A stretch of DNA of 10,441 nt from Bacteroidota bacterium (GCA_017860335.1 JAFNAU010000089.1:1-10441); one strand, 5' to 3'. Counted from the first letter of the stretch, positions 1-8,156 are shown. Notes: generated by a model not told the origin, from the letters alone. Program-made: numbers and translations.

Positions 1-1201
1 CAGCATCACCGGCAGCAAAAACTTTCGAAACAGAGCTTTGGTTTTCTTTATCGACTGCTACATTACCACGCGAATCGTAAGCTACGCCAAGTTCGGTCAA
101 CAATCCTTCATGAACCGGATGAATAAAGCCTAATGCCAGGAACACCAGATCAGCCTTTATGGTTTCGGTTTTTCCGGTCGAAATCATAGTGAAACGGCCA
201 TTTTCATCTTTCTTCCATTCCACTTCTTCTACCACCACTTCTTTCACCTGTCCGTTTTTACCCTTGAATTCCAGGGTATTCAGCGACCATTTGCGTTCAC
301 AACCTTCCTGATGTGAGCTGGATGTTTTAAGAATGTTGGGGTAATTTGGCCACGGTGTTGCAGGATTTTTCCCGACAGGTGGCTTTGGTAGAATTTCAAT
401 CTGAGTAACCTTAGCAGCACCCTGACGTATGGAAGTGCCCACACAATCGGAACCTGTGTCACCACCACCGATTACAAGTACATGCTTATCTTTGGCAGTT
501 ATTCGTTCGGAAATAGTCATGGTTTCTTCCATGATAACCTGATTTTGTTGCGAAAGAAAATCCATGGCGAAATAAATGCCTTTCAAATCCCGGCCAGCCG
601 GTGATATATCGCGTGGATGACCTGCACCTATGCTCAGACACACGGCATCATATTCTTTCATTACCTCAGCACCTGCGATTGTATTACCTATTTCTGTATT
701 TGTTTTGAAAATAACGCCTTCTTCTGTCAGTTGAGCCAGTCTGCGGTCGATAATGTTTTTATTCAGCTTAAAATTTGGAATTCCATACCTCAGCAAACCT
801 CCGATGCTGTTGTCCTTTTCAAAAACAGTAACGGTATGACCTTTACGATTCAGTTGCTGAGCAGCAGCCAGACCTGCCGGACCGGAACCAACAACAGCTA
901 CTTTCTTTCCTGTTCGGATTTTTGGTGGCCTTGACTTGATCATGCCCTCTGTGAATGCCACTTCGGTTACAGCAGCTTCGTTCTCGCGAATTGTAACAGG
1001 AACCTCACTCAGATTGAGCACACAGGATTTCTCGCAGGGTGCCGGACAGATTCGTCCGGTAAAGTCCGGAAAATTATTTGTTTCATGCAGTATTTCAATG
1101 GCTTCTTTCCATCTTCCCTTGTATATCAGATCCTGCCATTCAGGCATTCGGTATCCCGCTTCCTTGCGCGGAATACTCATAAATGCTTTTGGATTTCCCA
1201 T
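1..1201 (-). CDS. gltD: Glutamate synthase small subunit GltD; 3' end cut by window edge, with internal in-frame deletion
   Basis: This is the small subunit of NADPH-dependent glutamate synthase. It takes electrons from NADPH through FAD and iron-sulfur centres and passes them to GltB in the cytoplasm. The frame is open from the ATG at 1199-1201 to the window edge, giving 400 residues. It ends in FAAGDA, the second FAD-contact motif of the family, so roughly 70-90 C-terminal residues lie outside. Visible features: MGNPKAF start typical of GltD; CPAPCEKSC at residues 52-60 (iron-sulfur ligand region); GSGPAGLAAA near residue 105 (FAD Rossmann fold); VIGGGDTGSDC near residue 243 (NADPH fold). 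Oddity: residue 18 (GYR) runs straight into MPEWQDLIYKG. In GltD homologues about 45 residues lie between these two points, including the CxxCxxxxCxxxC motif, and they are absent here. The gene follows gltB across a 137-bp gap filled by a repeat. Identity is secure; whether the product works is doubtful. Confidence 0.93.
   Translation of the reverse strand, partial: MGNPKAFMSIPRKEAGYRMPEWQDLIYKGRWKEAIEILHETNNFPDFTGRICPAPCEKSCVLNLSEVPVTIRENEAAVTEVAFTEGMIKSRPPKIRTGKKVAVVGSGPAGLAAAQQLNRKGHTVTVFEKDNSIGGLLRYGIPNFKLNKNIIDRRLAQLTEEGVIFKTNTEIGNTIAGAEVMKEYDAVCLSIGAGHPRDISPAGRDLKGIYFAMDFLSQQNQVIMEETMTISERITAKDKHVLVIGGGDTGSDCVGTSIRQGAAKVTQIEILPKPPVGKNPATPWPNYPNILKTSSSHQEGCERKWSLNTLEFKGKNGQVKEVVVEEVEWKKDENGRFTMISTGKTETIKADLVFLALGFIHPVHEGLLTELGVAYDSRGNVAVDKENQSSVSKVFAAGDA
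1145..1150 (-). other. gltD: Junction of an inferred in-frame deletion (about 45 codons) in gltD
   Basis: The CGA codon for Arg18 and the ATG codon for Met19 meet here. Family knowledge: GltD proteins have, between the MG-P-F-R-EAGYR start and the MPEWQDL-YKG block, a segment with a CxxCxxxxCxxxC motif that ligates a 4Fe-4S cluster. Nothing resembling it is present in any frame on either side of the junction, and the reading frame is kept. The size of the missing piece (about 135-144 bp) is estimated from remembered homologues, not measured. No clear direct repeat is visible at the join. Confidence 0.75.
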
Positions 1202-1206
1202 ATAAG

Positions 1207-1338
1207 TTGTCCCCTAACCCCCTAAAGGGGGAAATTGGTTAGTAATTTTTAATAATTTATTTGTGTTGATATGCTTATTTATATGTACTTGAGTTAGTTG
1301 TACACCCCAAATGCCCTCATTAGGGGGTTGGGGGACAA
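1207..1338. repeat. REPIN/MITE-like 132-bp element with imperfect inverted ends, between gltB and gltD
   Basis: The left end TTGTCCCCTAACCCCCTAA (1207-1225) is matched in inverted orientation at 1320-1338, 18 of 19 positions. Looser pairing continues inward to 1238/1307, for 27 of 32 positions overall. Each end also holds a small hairpin: CCCCCTAAAGGGGG at 1218-1231 is a perfect palindrome around AA, and CCCTCATTAGGG at 1314-1325 is a weaker version. The middle (about 1239-1306) is AT-rich with no reading frame. The element abuts the gltB stop codon (1339-1341) and ends 5 bases before the gltD start. I recall CCCCTAA/AGGGG-type repeats being common between genes in Bacteroidota, so a multicopy REPIN or MITE is likely. 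No target-site duplication is evident. In the mRNA the ends could form a long GC-rich stem just upstream of gltD. Confidence 0.72.
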
Positions 1339-3114
1339 TTAATAATCTCTTTCCACACTTGCGATTTTACGCTTGATAGCTTCGATTTTTTCATCTTCGA
1401 GTACTTTTTTGTATTCAATGGGTACCACTTTGATGAATTTATCGACATACTCATTCCAGTTGTGAAGTATTTTCGCTGCCAGCGGGCTGTTCGTATGTTT
1501 ATAATGTGCTTCTATTAAACCGTGTAATTCTTTGTTGTCGCTGCTGTCTTCGATGAGTGAAAGTTCCACCATTTCCATGTTGCAGAAATAATCGAAATCG
1601 CCTTTCTCGTCGAGTACATAAGCTACACCGCCGCTCATACCGGCTGCAAAGTTGCGTCCTGTTGGCCCTAAAACAACTGTACGGCCACCGGTCATGTATT
1701 CGCAACAATGATCACCTGCTCCTTCAACAACAGCTGTTGCACCTGAATTGCGCACACAGAAGCGTTCACCGACTACTCCGTTGATATAAACTTCGCCGGA
1801 TGTTGCCCCGTAAAGCAATGTATTGCCACAAAGTATATTTTCTTCCGGTGGGAATGTACTTCCTTTGGGAGGCGTAACGATGATTTTTCCACCTGAAATG
1901 CCTTTCCCCAGATAGTCGTTGGCATCGCCATGTAAGCTGAAAGTAATGCCTTTTGCCAGAAATGCCCCGAAACTTTGTCCGGCAGATCCCTCAAAGGCGA
2001 TGGAGATGGTATTGTCAGGCAATCCCGCCTGTCCGTAGCGTTTGGCTATTTCACCAGAGAGCATGGCACCTGTAGTACGATCCGTGTTCTTTATTTTTGA
2101 CTGAAAATCTACAGGCATACACAAGTCAAGAGCAGGAAGAGATTTGCTGATAAGTTCCCGGTCAAGTATATTTTCAAGCTTGTGATCCTGTTCGCTGTTT
2201 TTGCGGAGCGCATTTGTTTCAGCTTCTTTTGGAACAAATGTTATACGGCTTAAATCAATTTTCTCAGTTTTAGGGAATTCCGGAAAATGTTTCCGTTTCA
2301 ACAGATCGGCTCTTCCGATGGCTTCATCCAGTGTTTTGAAGCCAAGATTTGCCAAATGTTCACGGACATCTTCTGCCAGGAATGTAAAGAAATTGACCAG
2401 ATATTCGTATCTTCCCAGGAAGCGCTTGCGCAGTTCCTCATTTTGTGTGGCTACGCCCACGGGACAGGTGTTCATATGACATTTACGCATCATCACACAT
2501 CCCAGAACAATCAGTGCACTGGTGGCAAAACCGTATTCCTCAGCTCCAAGAAGAGCTGAAATAACGATATCCTTCCCGGTTTTGAGTTGTCCGTCTGATT
2601 GCAAACGGATTTTACCGCGCAGGTTATTCATTACCAGTGTTTGCTGTGTTTCTGCAAGTCCAATTTCTACGGGAAGTCCTGCATGTTTGATGGAACTTGA
2701 CGGACTTGCGCCGGTACCTCCTTCAGCACCGCTGATAAGGATTAAATCGGCTTTGGCTTTGGCCACACCTGCGGCTATCGTGCCTACACCACTTTCAGAT
2801 ACCAGTTTCACGCTGATGATGGCTTTCGGATTAATGTTTTTCAAATCGAAAATCAGTTGAGCTAAATCCTCGATGGAGTAAATGTCGTGATGCGGTGGCG
2901 GTGAAATGAGCGAAATACCCGGAATGGAATGCCTTGTTTTGGCAATTATTTTATCCACTTTATAACCCGGAAGTTGTCCGCCTTCGCCAGGTTTTGCTCC
3001 CTGTGCTATTTTTATTTGCAGTTCGTCCGCATTCACTAGATATTCGGCAGTCACCCCAAAACGTCCCGATGCTACCATGTGCCTCGCGACTGATGGAACC
3101 ATAAGACATGGCAC
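1339..3114 (-). CDS. gltB: Glutamate synthase large subunit GltB, C-terminal part (separated by frameshift)
   Basis: This is the distal part of GltB: most of the FMN-binding synthase domain, the 3Fe-4S cluster site and the C-terminal beta-helix (GXGXG) domain. True GltB homology starts at Val14 (VASGRFGVTAEYLVNADE); the first 13 residues are only the out-of-frame reading of the upstream half. Motifs: QGAKPGEGGQLPG (residues 38-50), SPPPHHDIYSIEDLAQ (71-86), SGAEGGTGASP (128-138), the cluster ligands C206, C212 and C217 in GCVMMRKCHMNTCPVG, and a GXGXG-type stretch from GSAGQSFGAF onward. The C-terminus looks complete and the stop at 1339-1341 touches the repeat element. The apparent ATG at 3114 is very unlikely to be a native start, because it reads upstream GltB sequence in the wrong frame. 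Without the amidotransferase half this fragment could not use glutamine as nitrogen donor. Confidence 0.9.
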   Translation of the reverse strand: MPCLMVPSVARHMVASGRFGVTAEYLVNADELQIKIAQGAKPGEGGQLPGYKVDKIIAKTRHSIPGISLISPPPHHDIYSIEDLAQLIFDLKNINPKAIISVKLVSESGVGTIAAGVAKAKADLILISGAEGGTGASPSSSIKHAGLPVEIGLAETQQTLVMNNLRGKIRLQSDGQLKTGKDIVISALLGAEEYGFATSALIVLGCVMMRKCHMNTCPVGVATQNEELRKRFLGRYEYLVNFFTFLAEDVREHLANLGFKTLDEAIGRADLLKRKHFPEFPKTEKIDLSRITFVPKEAETNALRKNSEQDHKLENILDRELISKSLPALDLCMPVDFQSKIKNTDRTTGAMLSGEIAKRYGQAGLPDNTISIAFEGSAGQSFGAFLAKGITFSLHGDANDYLGKGISGGKIIVTPPKGSTFPPEENILCGNTLLYGATSGEVYINGVVGERFCVRNSGATAVVEGAGDHCCEYMTGGRTVVLGPTGRNFAAGMSGGVAYVLDEKGDFDYFCNMEMVELSLIEDSSDNKELHGLIEAHYKHTNSPLAAKILHNWNEYVDKFIKVVPIEYKKVLEDEKIEAIKRKIASVERDY

Positions 3115-5743
3115 CCGTACAAAAGCGCTTCATGATGTTTTCCACCGGTTCTACTTCCGAAATATCTATCGGATTTTGTTTGTAATCGAGCAAATCGCGT
3201 ATAAATGCAGGGTTCGATTTATTGTCCACCAAAGCCACATATTCTTTATATCTGGCATATTCCCCTGTTTTAGTGGCAATTTGCAGCCGTGATATTGTTT
3301 CGGGATTCCAAGCGTGATATTCACCTTCATTCCGGTATGCATAATTTCCTAAGTTTTTCAGATGGAATGTCTCATTACTTTCGGTGTCGAATGCTTCCAG
3401 GAAAGGTTGCAGTACTTCACGTGCAATGTCGTCTAAGTCAATGCCCTCGATTTTAGAGGAAATATCCTTGAAATACGAGTTCAATACTCTTGATGATATG
3501 CCGATAGCTTCAAAAATATGTGCGCCGCGGTAGCTTCTCAATGTGGAATTTCCCATTTTGGAAAGTACCTTGAGTAATCCTTTATTTATGGATTTTATGT
3601 AATTCTTTTTAGCAGTGTCAAAGTCAAGTTGTATATCGCCCGATTTAATTTTTCGGTTGAGTACAGCAAAAGCGAGGTAAGGATTTACAGCGTTGGCTCC
3701 AAAGCCAAACAACAGAGCAAAATGCATCACTTCACGCGGTTCGGCGCTTTCCACAACAATATCAATCTGCATTCTCTTACGTTTCTCCACAAGGTATAAA
3801 TGTACCGCAGAAACAGCCAGCAGGGAGGGAATTGGTGCATGAGCAGCATCAACACCCCGGTCGCTGAGTACGATGTAATTTTTACCTTCATCTACCGCCT
3901 TTTCCACCGAAATACAAAGTTCATCAATCGCTTTTTCAAGCCCTTTTGTCCCTTGTTTCGGATCGAAAAGCATGGGTAAAACAGCGGTCGAAAAACCTTT
4001 GTATCTCAAATTCAGTAATATGTCAAACTGAGTGTTGGTCAAAATCGGACTTTTTAGTTTCACGATTTTGGACAATTCTGGAATTTGTTCAAGCAGATTC
4101 TGATGCACGGAGCCAACATAACCGGTAAGTGACATTACAAGCTCTTCGCGTATCGGGTCGATAGGTGGGTTGGTCACCTGAGCAAACTGCTGTCTGAAAT
4201 AGTTGAACAAACGTTGGGGTTTGGTCGAAAATGCAGCGAGTGTAACGTCGTTACCCATAGATGAAACCGGTTCTTTCCCTTCGTTTGCCATCGGAATGAT
4301 CAGATTATGGATATCTTCTACTGAGTAACCAAATGCAGTCAGAAGAGTTTCATAATTTTGTATATCGTTGTTAACGCTTCTGCCGGATGAAATAACATCG
4401 AGGTTGCTGCAATTCTTGTTCAGCCAGTCGCGGTAGGGGAATGCTTTTGCGAGTCCGTCTTTAAGTTCGTTATCATAAAAAATCTGACCGGTTCTGGTAT
4501 CAACAATCAGCATTTTACCGGGTCTCAACCTTCCACGTGCTTTGATATTCGAAGCTTCGAGATATATTGTTCCTGTTTCGGAAGCAATAATCATACAACC
4601 GTCATTCGTGATGGTGTAACGTGCAGGGCGAAGTCCGTTGCGGTCAAGCATACCACCGGCAAATCGTCCGTCGCTGAAAAGCAGTGTTGCAGGTCCGTCC
4701 CAGGGTTCCATCAGCATGCTGTGATATTCATAAAATGCCTTCAATTCATCCGAAATAGGATTTTTGTCGTTGAAACTTTCAGGCACAAGCATTGCCATGG
4801 CATGTGGAAGACTTTTTCCCGACATTACCAGAAATTCCAGTACGTTGTCGAGTGAAGCGCTATCGCTCATGCCCGGCTGAACAATGGGATATAGGTCTTT
4901 CATATTTCCCAGGACATCCGATTTCAGAACACTTTCGCGGCTTTCCATCCACTGCCGGTTTCCACGAATGGTATTGATCTCACCATTATGACCGATCATA
5001 CGGAATGGTTGAGCCAGATCCCAGGTGGGGAATGTATTGGTGCTGAAGCGTGAGTGAACAAGTGCTACGCGGCTGGTAAAATTCGGATTGCTGAGATCAG
5101 GAAAATATTCACGCAACTGCAGGGAAGTTAGCATTCCCTTGTAAATCATTTGTTTGGTGGAAAGGCTAACAATATAGAAACTACGTTCAGCAGCAAGTTT
5201 CGACTGTTGTATGGCTTTCTCAATTTTTTTACGGACAATGTAAAGTTTGCGTTCTAATTCATCCTGTTGCAGATTGCCGGTTATAAAAATCTGTTTGATG
5301 TCAGGCTCGTTAGAGGCAGATATTTCTCCGAGAATTTCACTGTTTACCGGAACATCGCGTACTGCTAGTAGTGTTAAACCTTCTTTTTCAACATAATCTT
5401 TGATGACATTCAGGCAATCGTTGGATTTTTGAACGTCTTTAGGAAGGAAAACCAGTCCGGTGCCGTATTTACCCTTCGAAGGTACGGCGATTCCCTGTAA
5501 AAGAATAAATTCATGAGGAATATGCACCAGAATACCGGCTCCGTCACCGGTTTTGTTGTCGGCGCTTTCAGCTCCGCGGTGTACCATATTTTCAAGTACC
5601 TGAAGGCCGTTATCTACAATTTCATGCGATTTATCTCCGCTGAGATTGATAACAAGACCTACGCCGCATGCATCGTGTTCGTTTTGAAATGAGTACAGCG
5701 AACGCTGCTCATATTCATCTATTTGTAATGGACTTAAACTCAT
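2960..5743 (-). CDS. gltB: Glutamate synthase large subunit GltB, N-terminal part (frameshifted after His889)
   Basis: GltB hydrolyses glutamine and transfers the ammonia to 2-oxoglutarate. The start at 5743 gives a 25-residue propeptide, then Cys26 in EHDACGVGL. In this family the propeptide is removed to expose that cysteine as the class II amidotransferase nucleophile. Other amidotransferase motifs are HRGAESADNKTGDGAG (55-70), HSRFSTNT (230-237) and GHNGEINTIRGNRQW (251-265). The central domain follows (for example VLSDRGVDAAHAPIPSLLA), then the start of the FMN domain (CTGAMSYGSISREAH). After His889 the frame is lost: 38 unrelated residues follow to a stop at 2960. Adding the in-frame remainder (578 residues) gives 1467, against roughly 1500 for the family, so about 40 residues are missing. 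The gene lies downstream of glnA after a terminator, suggesting its own promoter, though I see no convincing one. Identity is certain; as written it is a pseudogene. Confidence 0.93.
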   Translation of the reverse strand: MSLSPLQIDEYEQRSLYSFQNEHDACGVGLVINLSGDKSHEIVDNGLQVLENMVHRGAESADNKTGDGAGILVHIPHEFILLQGIAVPSKGKYGTGLVFLPKDVQKSNDCLNVIKDYVEKEGLTLLAVRDVPVNSEILGEISASNEPDIKQIFITGNLQQDELERKLYIVRKKIEKAIQQSKLAAERSFYIVSLSTKQMIYKGMLTSLQLREYFPDLSNPNFTSRVALVHSRFSTNTFPTWDLAQPFRMIGHNGEINTIRGNRQWMESRESVLKSDVLGNMKDLYPIVQPGMSDSASLDNVLEFLVMSGKSLPHAMAMLVPESFNDKNPISDELKAFYEYHSMLMEPWDGPATLLFSDGRFAGGMLDRNGLRPARYTITNDGCMIIASETGTIYLEASNIKARGRLRPGKMLIVDTRTGQIFYDNELKDGLAKAFPYRDWLNKNCSNLDVISSGRSVNNDIQNYETLLTAFGYSVEDIHNLIIPMANEGKEPVSSMGNDVTLAAFSTKPQRLFNYFRQQFAQVTNPPIDPIREELVMSLTGYVGSVHQNLLEQIPELSKIVKLKSPILTNTQFDILLNLRYKGFSTAVLPMLFDPKQGTKGLEKAIDELCISVEKAVDEGKNYIVLSDRGVDAAHAPIPSLLAVSAVHLYLVEKRKRMQIDIVVESAEPREVMHFALLFGFGANAVNPYLAFAVLNRKIKSGDIQLDFDTAKKNYIKSINKGLLKVLSKMGNSTLRSYRGAHIFEAIGISSRVLNSYFKDISSKIEGIDLDDIAREVLQPFLEAFDTESNETFHLKNLGNYAYRNEGEYHAWNPETISRLQIATKTGEYARYKEYVALVDNKSNPAFIRDLLDYKQNPIDISEVEPVENIMKRFCTGAMSYGSISREAHGSIGTFWGDCRISSECGRTANKNSTGSKTWRRRTTSGL
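3073..3079 (-). other. gltB: Junction of an inferred frameshifting deletion in gltB
   Basis: On the coding strand, CAT (His889 of SREAH) is followed by a single G and then GTA, the Val of VASGRFGV. In GltB proteins the EAH and VASGRF motifs are separated by about 36-41 residues that include the GGxSNxGEGGEDP motif of the FMN/2-oxoglutarate site. That block is absent here. One surplus base remains, so the loss is 3n-1 bases, about 122 if 41 codons are missing. There is no slippery heptamer at this point, and a frameshift alone would not restore the missing block. The exact boundaries are ambiguous by a base or so. Confidence 0.85.
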
Positions 5744-5823
5744 AATATGTTTGGAAGTACTGACATTGCTTTCGGATAAAAAAGCGTCAATGGCAATCGT
5801 TTGTTTGTTAAGTTTTATTGTTG

Positions 5824-5868
5824 AAAATAGTGAGAATACTTTAAGCTAAGAATTCTCACTATTTTTTT
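5824..5868. terminator. Bidirectional-looking intrinsic terminator downstream of glnA
   Basis: AAAATAGTGAGAAT (5824-5837) is perfectly inverted as ATTCTCACTATTTT (5852-5865), 14 paired bases around a 14-base loop. On the plus strand it runs into seven Ts (5862-5868). On the minus strand, the direction of all genes here, the stem is preceded by an A-run and ends in TTTT. It starts about 25 bases after the glnA stop codon at 5891-5893, so it most likely ends the glnA transcript and separates it from gltB. Since no gene points rightward into it, the stronger plus-strand T tract probably just reflects symmetry. Confidence 0.8.
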
Positions 5869-5890
5869 AAGTATGGGAAAATTCTATTTT

Positions 5891-8086
5891 TTATCTGATA
5901 AACAGCATTTCTCTGTATTTAGGCAGTGTCCACATTTCATCATCCACAATCAACTCAAGTTTATCGGTGTTGTAGCGGATAATATCAAAATAGGGAAGTA
6001 CCTTATCATGATATGCAACTGCTTTTTCGTATTCATCTTCTATCTTGTTTACAGAGCGACGGATGTCAACCATATCATCAACTGCATTCTTGATTGTTGC
6101 AATTCGTTCACCTATTTCTACAATCAGGTCAGAATCCATTTTGCTGAGTTTTTCAGCTTTTTCACCGCTGAATACTGCTTTTATTTTCGATACATTATCC
6201 AGAAGAAAACTCTGATAGCGTGTTGCAAGCGGAATGATGTGGTTCATTGTTATATCACCCAGCACACGTGCTTCAATCTGTATCCACTTGGTGTAAGTTT
6301 CCCATTTCACTTCATTGCGGGCATGAAGTTCTTTTTCGGTGAGTACACCGGTTGAAGTGAACATTTTCACGCTTTGTTCGCTTGTAAATGCTTTATAGAT
6401 TTCCGGAACACTGGTTTCGCAATCCAGACCGCGTTTGGCAGCTTCTTCTTTCCATTCGTCGCTGTAACCATTACCATCGAAGCGGATTGGTTTGGATATT
6501 TTGATATATTCTTTGATTACTTCGAAAATGGCACTTTGAACAGTAGCACCTGATGCTATTTTTTCATCTACTGTAGCTTTGAACTCAATAAGTTGTGCGG
6601 CAACGGCAGCATTAAGGGTAGCCATTGCTGAGGAACAGTTGGCTGAAGAACCCACAGCACGGAATTCGAAACGGTTGCCAGTGAAGGCAAACGGTGAAGT
6701 ACGGTTACGGTCAGTGTTGTCGAGCAAAACTTCAGGAATATGAGCTATTCCCAGACTTAAACCTTTTTTCTCACCCATAACGATGGCTTCGTCACTGGTA
6801 CTGTTTTCCAATTTGTCAAGCACAGAACTGATCTGACTTCCAAGGAAGGCTGATACAATGGCAGGTGGTGCTTCGTTTGCTCCCAGACGGTGTGCATTCT
6901 GAGCTGTCATGATCGACGCTTTCAGCAATGCGTTGTTTTTGTAAACAGCCATCAGGATGTTAACAAGAAAAGTGATGAATTGCAGGTTTTCTTCCGGCGT
7001 TTTACCAGGTGTCAGCAATCCTACGCCGGTATCAGTACCCAGCGACCAGTTATTGTGTTTTCCAGAACCGTTAATTCCGGCAAAAGGTTTTTCGTGTAAC
7101 AGCAGGCGGAAACCGTGACGGCGTGCTACCTTTTTCATAATTGACATCACCAGCAGGTTTTGATCGACAGCCAGGTTACATTCTCCAAAAATAGGAGCAA
7201 GCTCAAACTGATTAGGGGCAACCTCGTTATGTCGGGTTTTCAGTGGAATTCCAAATTTGTAAGCTTCAAACTCCAGATCTTTCATATATGCAGCAACACG
7301 TGTCGGAACAGCACCAAAATAATGATCTTCCATCTGCTGATTTTTAGCTGATTCGTGACCGATAAGAGTGCGACCTGTGAGCATCAGATCAGGACGGGTT
7401 GCATACAATCCTTCGTCAATCAGAAAATACTCCTGTTCCCAACCAAGATATGCAACAACTTTTTTAACATTCGGATCGAACATTCTACAAACAGCTGTAG
7501 CTGCTTTGTTTACTACGCTCAGTGATTTCAGCAATGGAGCTTTCAGGTCAAGCGATTCTCCGGTATAGGAAATGAATATGGTAGGGATACATAACGTATC
7601 ATCAACGACAAATGCTGGAGAAGAAGGATCCCAGGCTGTATAGCCACGTGCTTCAAATGTGCTGCGTATACCTCCGCTAGGGAAGGATGATGCGTCGGGT
7701 TCCTGCTGTGCAAGCAATTTTCCTGAAAAGTCTTCAATGATAGCTTCTCCGGGACCTGCTGCATAATCAATAAAAGAATCATGCTTTTCAGCAGTTCCAT
7801 CGGTCAGCGGTTGAAACCAGTGTGTATAATGGGTAGCGCCCAGTTCCATTGCCCACATTTTCATTCCAGTAGCTACATCATCAGCTACACTGCGATCAAG
7901 TGTTACGCCTTTTTCAATAGCATTATTCAACGCTTTCATAATATCCTTGGACAAATACTTTGCCATGATGGATTTTGTAAACACATACTTACCGTAATAA
8001 TCGGTCGTGAACTTTGAAGGAGCAGAAACGCATAATGCTTTTTTCTTAAAGGCTTCTTCTACTGCTGTAAATCTTAAGGATGACAT
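5891..8086 (-). CDS. glnN: Glutamine synthetase type III (GlnN)
   Basis: This cytoplasmic enzyme makes glutamine from glutamate, ammonia and ATP, the entry step of ammonium assimilation. At 731 residues it matches the long type III class (about 700-730) and not GSI or GSII. It has the type III signature FPSGGIRSTFEARGYTAWDP (135-154). Active-site motifs are GWEQEYFLID (215-224, metal-binding glutamates), RHNEVAPNQFELAP (285-298), NGSGKHNNWS (339-348) and NRTSPFAFTGNRFEFRAVGS (461-480, phosphate and glutamate binding). The N-terminus MSSLRF is as expected, and the leader before the ATG is A-rich without a Shine-Dalgarno, as is usual in Bacteroidota. It is preceded by a 565-bp non-coding region and followed closely by a terminator, so it is probably transcribed alone. 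Type III enzymes lack the adenylylation site of GSI, so control is more likely transcriptional or by metabolites. The sequence looks complete and functional. Some annotations call this gene glnA. Confidence 0.96.
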   Translation of the reverse strand: MSSLRFTAVEEAFKKKALCVSAPSKFTTDYYGKYVFTKSIMAKYLSKDIMKALNNAIEKGVTLDRSVADDVATGMKMWAMELGATHYTHWFQPLTDGTAEKHDSFIDYAAGPGEAIIEDFSGKLLAQQEPDASSFPSGGIRSTFEARGYTAWDPSSPAFVVDDTLCIPTIFISYTGESLDLKAPLLKSLSVVNKAATAVCRMFDPNVKKVVAYLGWEQEYFLIDEGLYATRPDLMLTGRTLIGHESAKNQQMEDHYFGAVPTRVAAYMKDLEFEAYKFGIPLKTRHNEVAPNQFELAPIFGECNLAVDQNLLVMSIMKKVARRHGFRLLLHEKPFAGINGSGKHNNWSLGTDTGVGLLTPGKTPEENLQFITFLVNILMAVYKNNALLKASIMTAQNAHRLGANEAPPAIVSAFLGSQISSVLDKLENSTSDEAIVMGEKKGLSLGIAHIPEVLLDNTDRNRTSPFAFTGNRFEFRAVGSSANCSSAMATLNAAVAAQLIEFKATVDEKIASGATVQSAIFEVIKEYIKISKPIRFDGNGYSDEWKEEAAKRGLDCETSVPEIYKAFTSEQSVKMFTSTGVLTEKELHARNEVKWETYTKWIQIEARVLGDITMNHIIPLATRYQSFLLDNVSKIKAVFSGEKAEKLSKMDSDLIVEIGERIATIKNAVDDMVDIRRSVNKIEDEYEKAVAYHDKVLPYFDIIRYNTDKLELIVDDEMWTLPKYREMLFIR

Positions 8087-8156
8087 AATCTTTGTATTAT
8101 TATTTTGTTTGTTTGAGATTCAGTTTTATATATAATCTTAGCTTCTTATTTTTATG

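Noticed and set aside
617..1205. Two plus-strand open frames (105 and 89 residues) antisense to gltD
   Set aside because: Both lie fully opposite the conserved gltD frame and show no protein-like motifs.
1207..1338. The inverted repeat as a simple intrinsic terminator between gltB and gltD
   Set aside because: There is no U tract after either end, the arms are about 95 bases apart and each end has its own hairpin. This fits a repeat element better, although an effect on transcription cannot be excluded.
1202..1345. Target-site duplication flanking the repeat element
   Set aside because: The bases next to the two ends (ATAAG on the left, TTAAT on the right) do not form a convincing direct duplication.
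2960..3114. Programmed ribosomal frameshift joining the two gltB frames
   Set aside because: No slippery heptamer or obvious downstream structure is present, and a frameshift would still leave the conserved block of about 40 residues missing. A deletion explains both facts.
1339..3114. A separate gene starting at the ATG at 3114
   Set aside because: Its first 13 residues are the out-of-frame reading of GltB codons, and homology begins exactly where the other frame stops resembling GltB. It is the distal part of a broken gene.
5744..5823. TAnnTTTG promoter upstream of gltB
   Set aside because: Only degenerate matches are present on the minus strand, with no paired -33 element at suitable spacing, so I do not report a site.
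5873..6355. Plus-strand 160-residue open frame antisense to glnA
   Set aside because: It is cysteine- and phenylalanine-rich low-quality sequence lying opposite highly conserved glutamine synthetase codons, with no family resemblance. It is a coding shadow.
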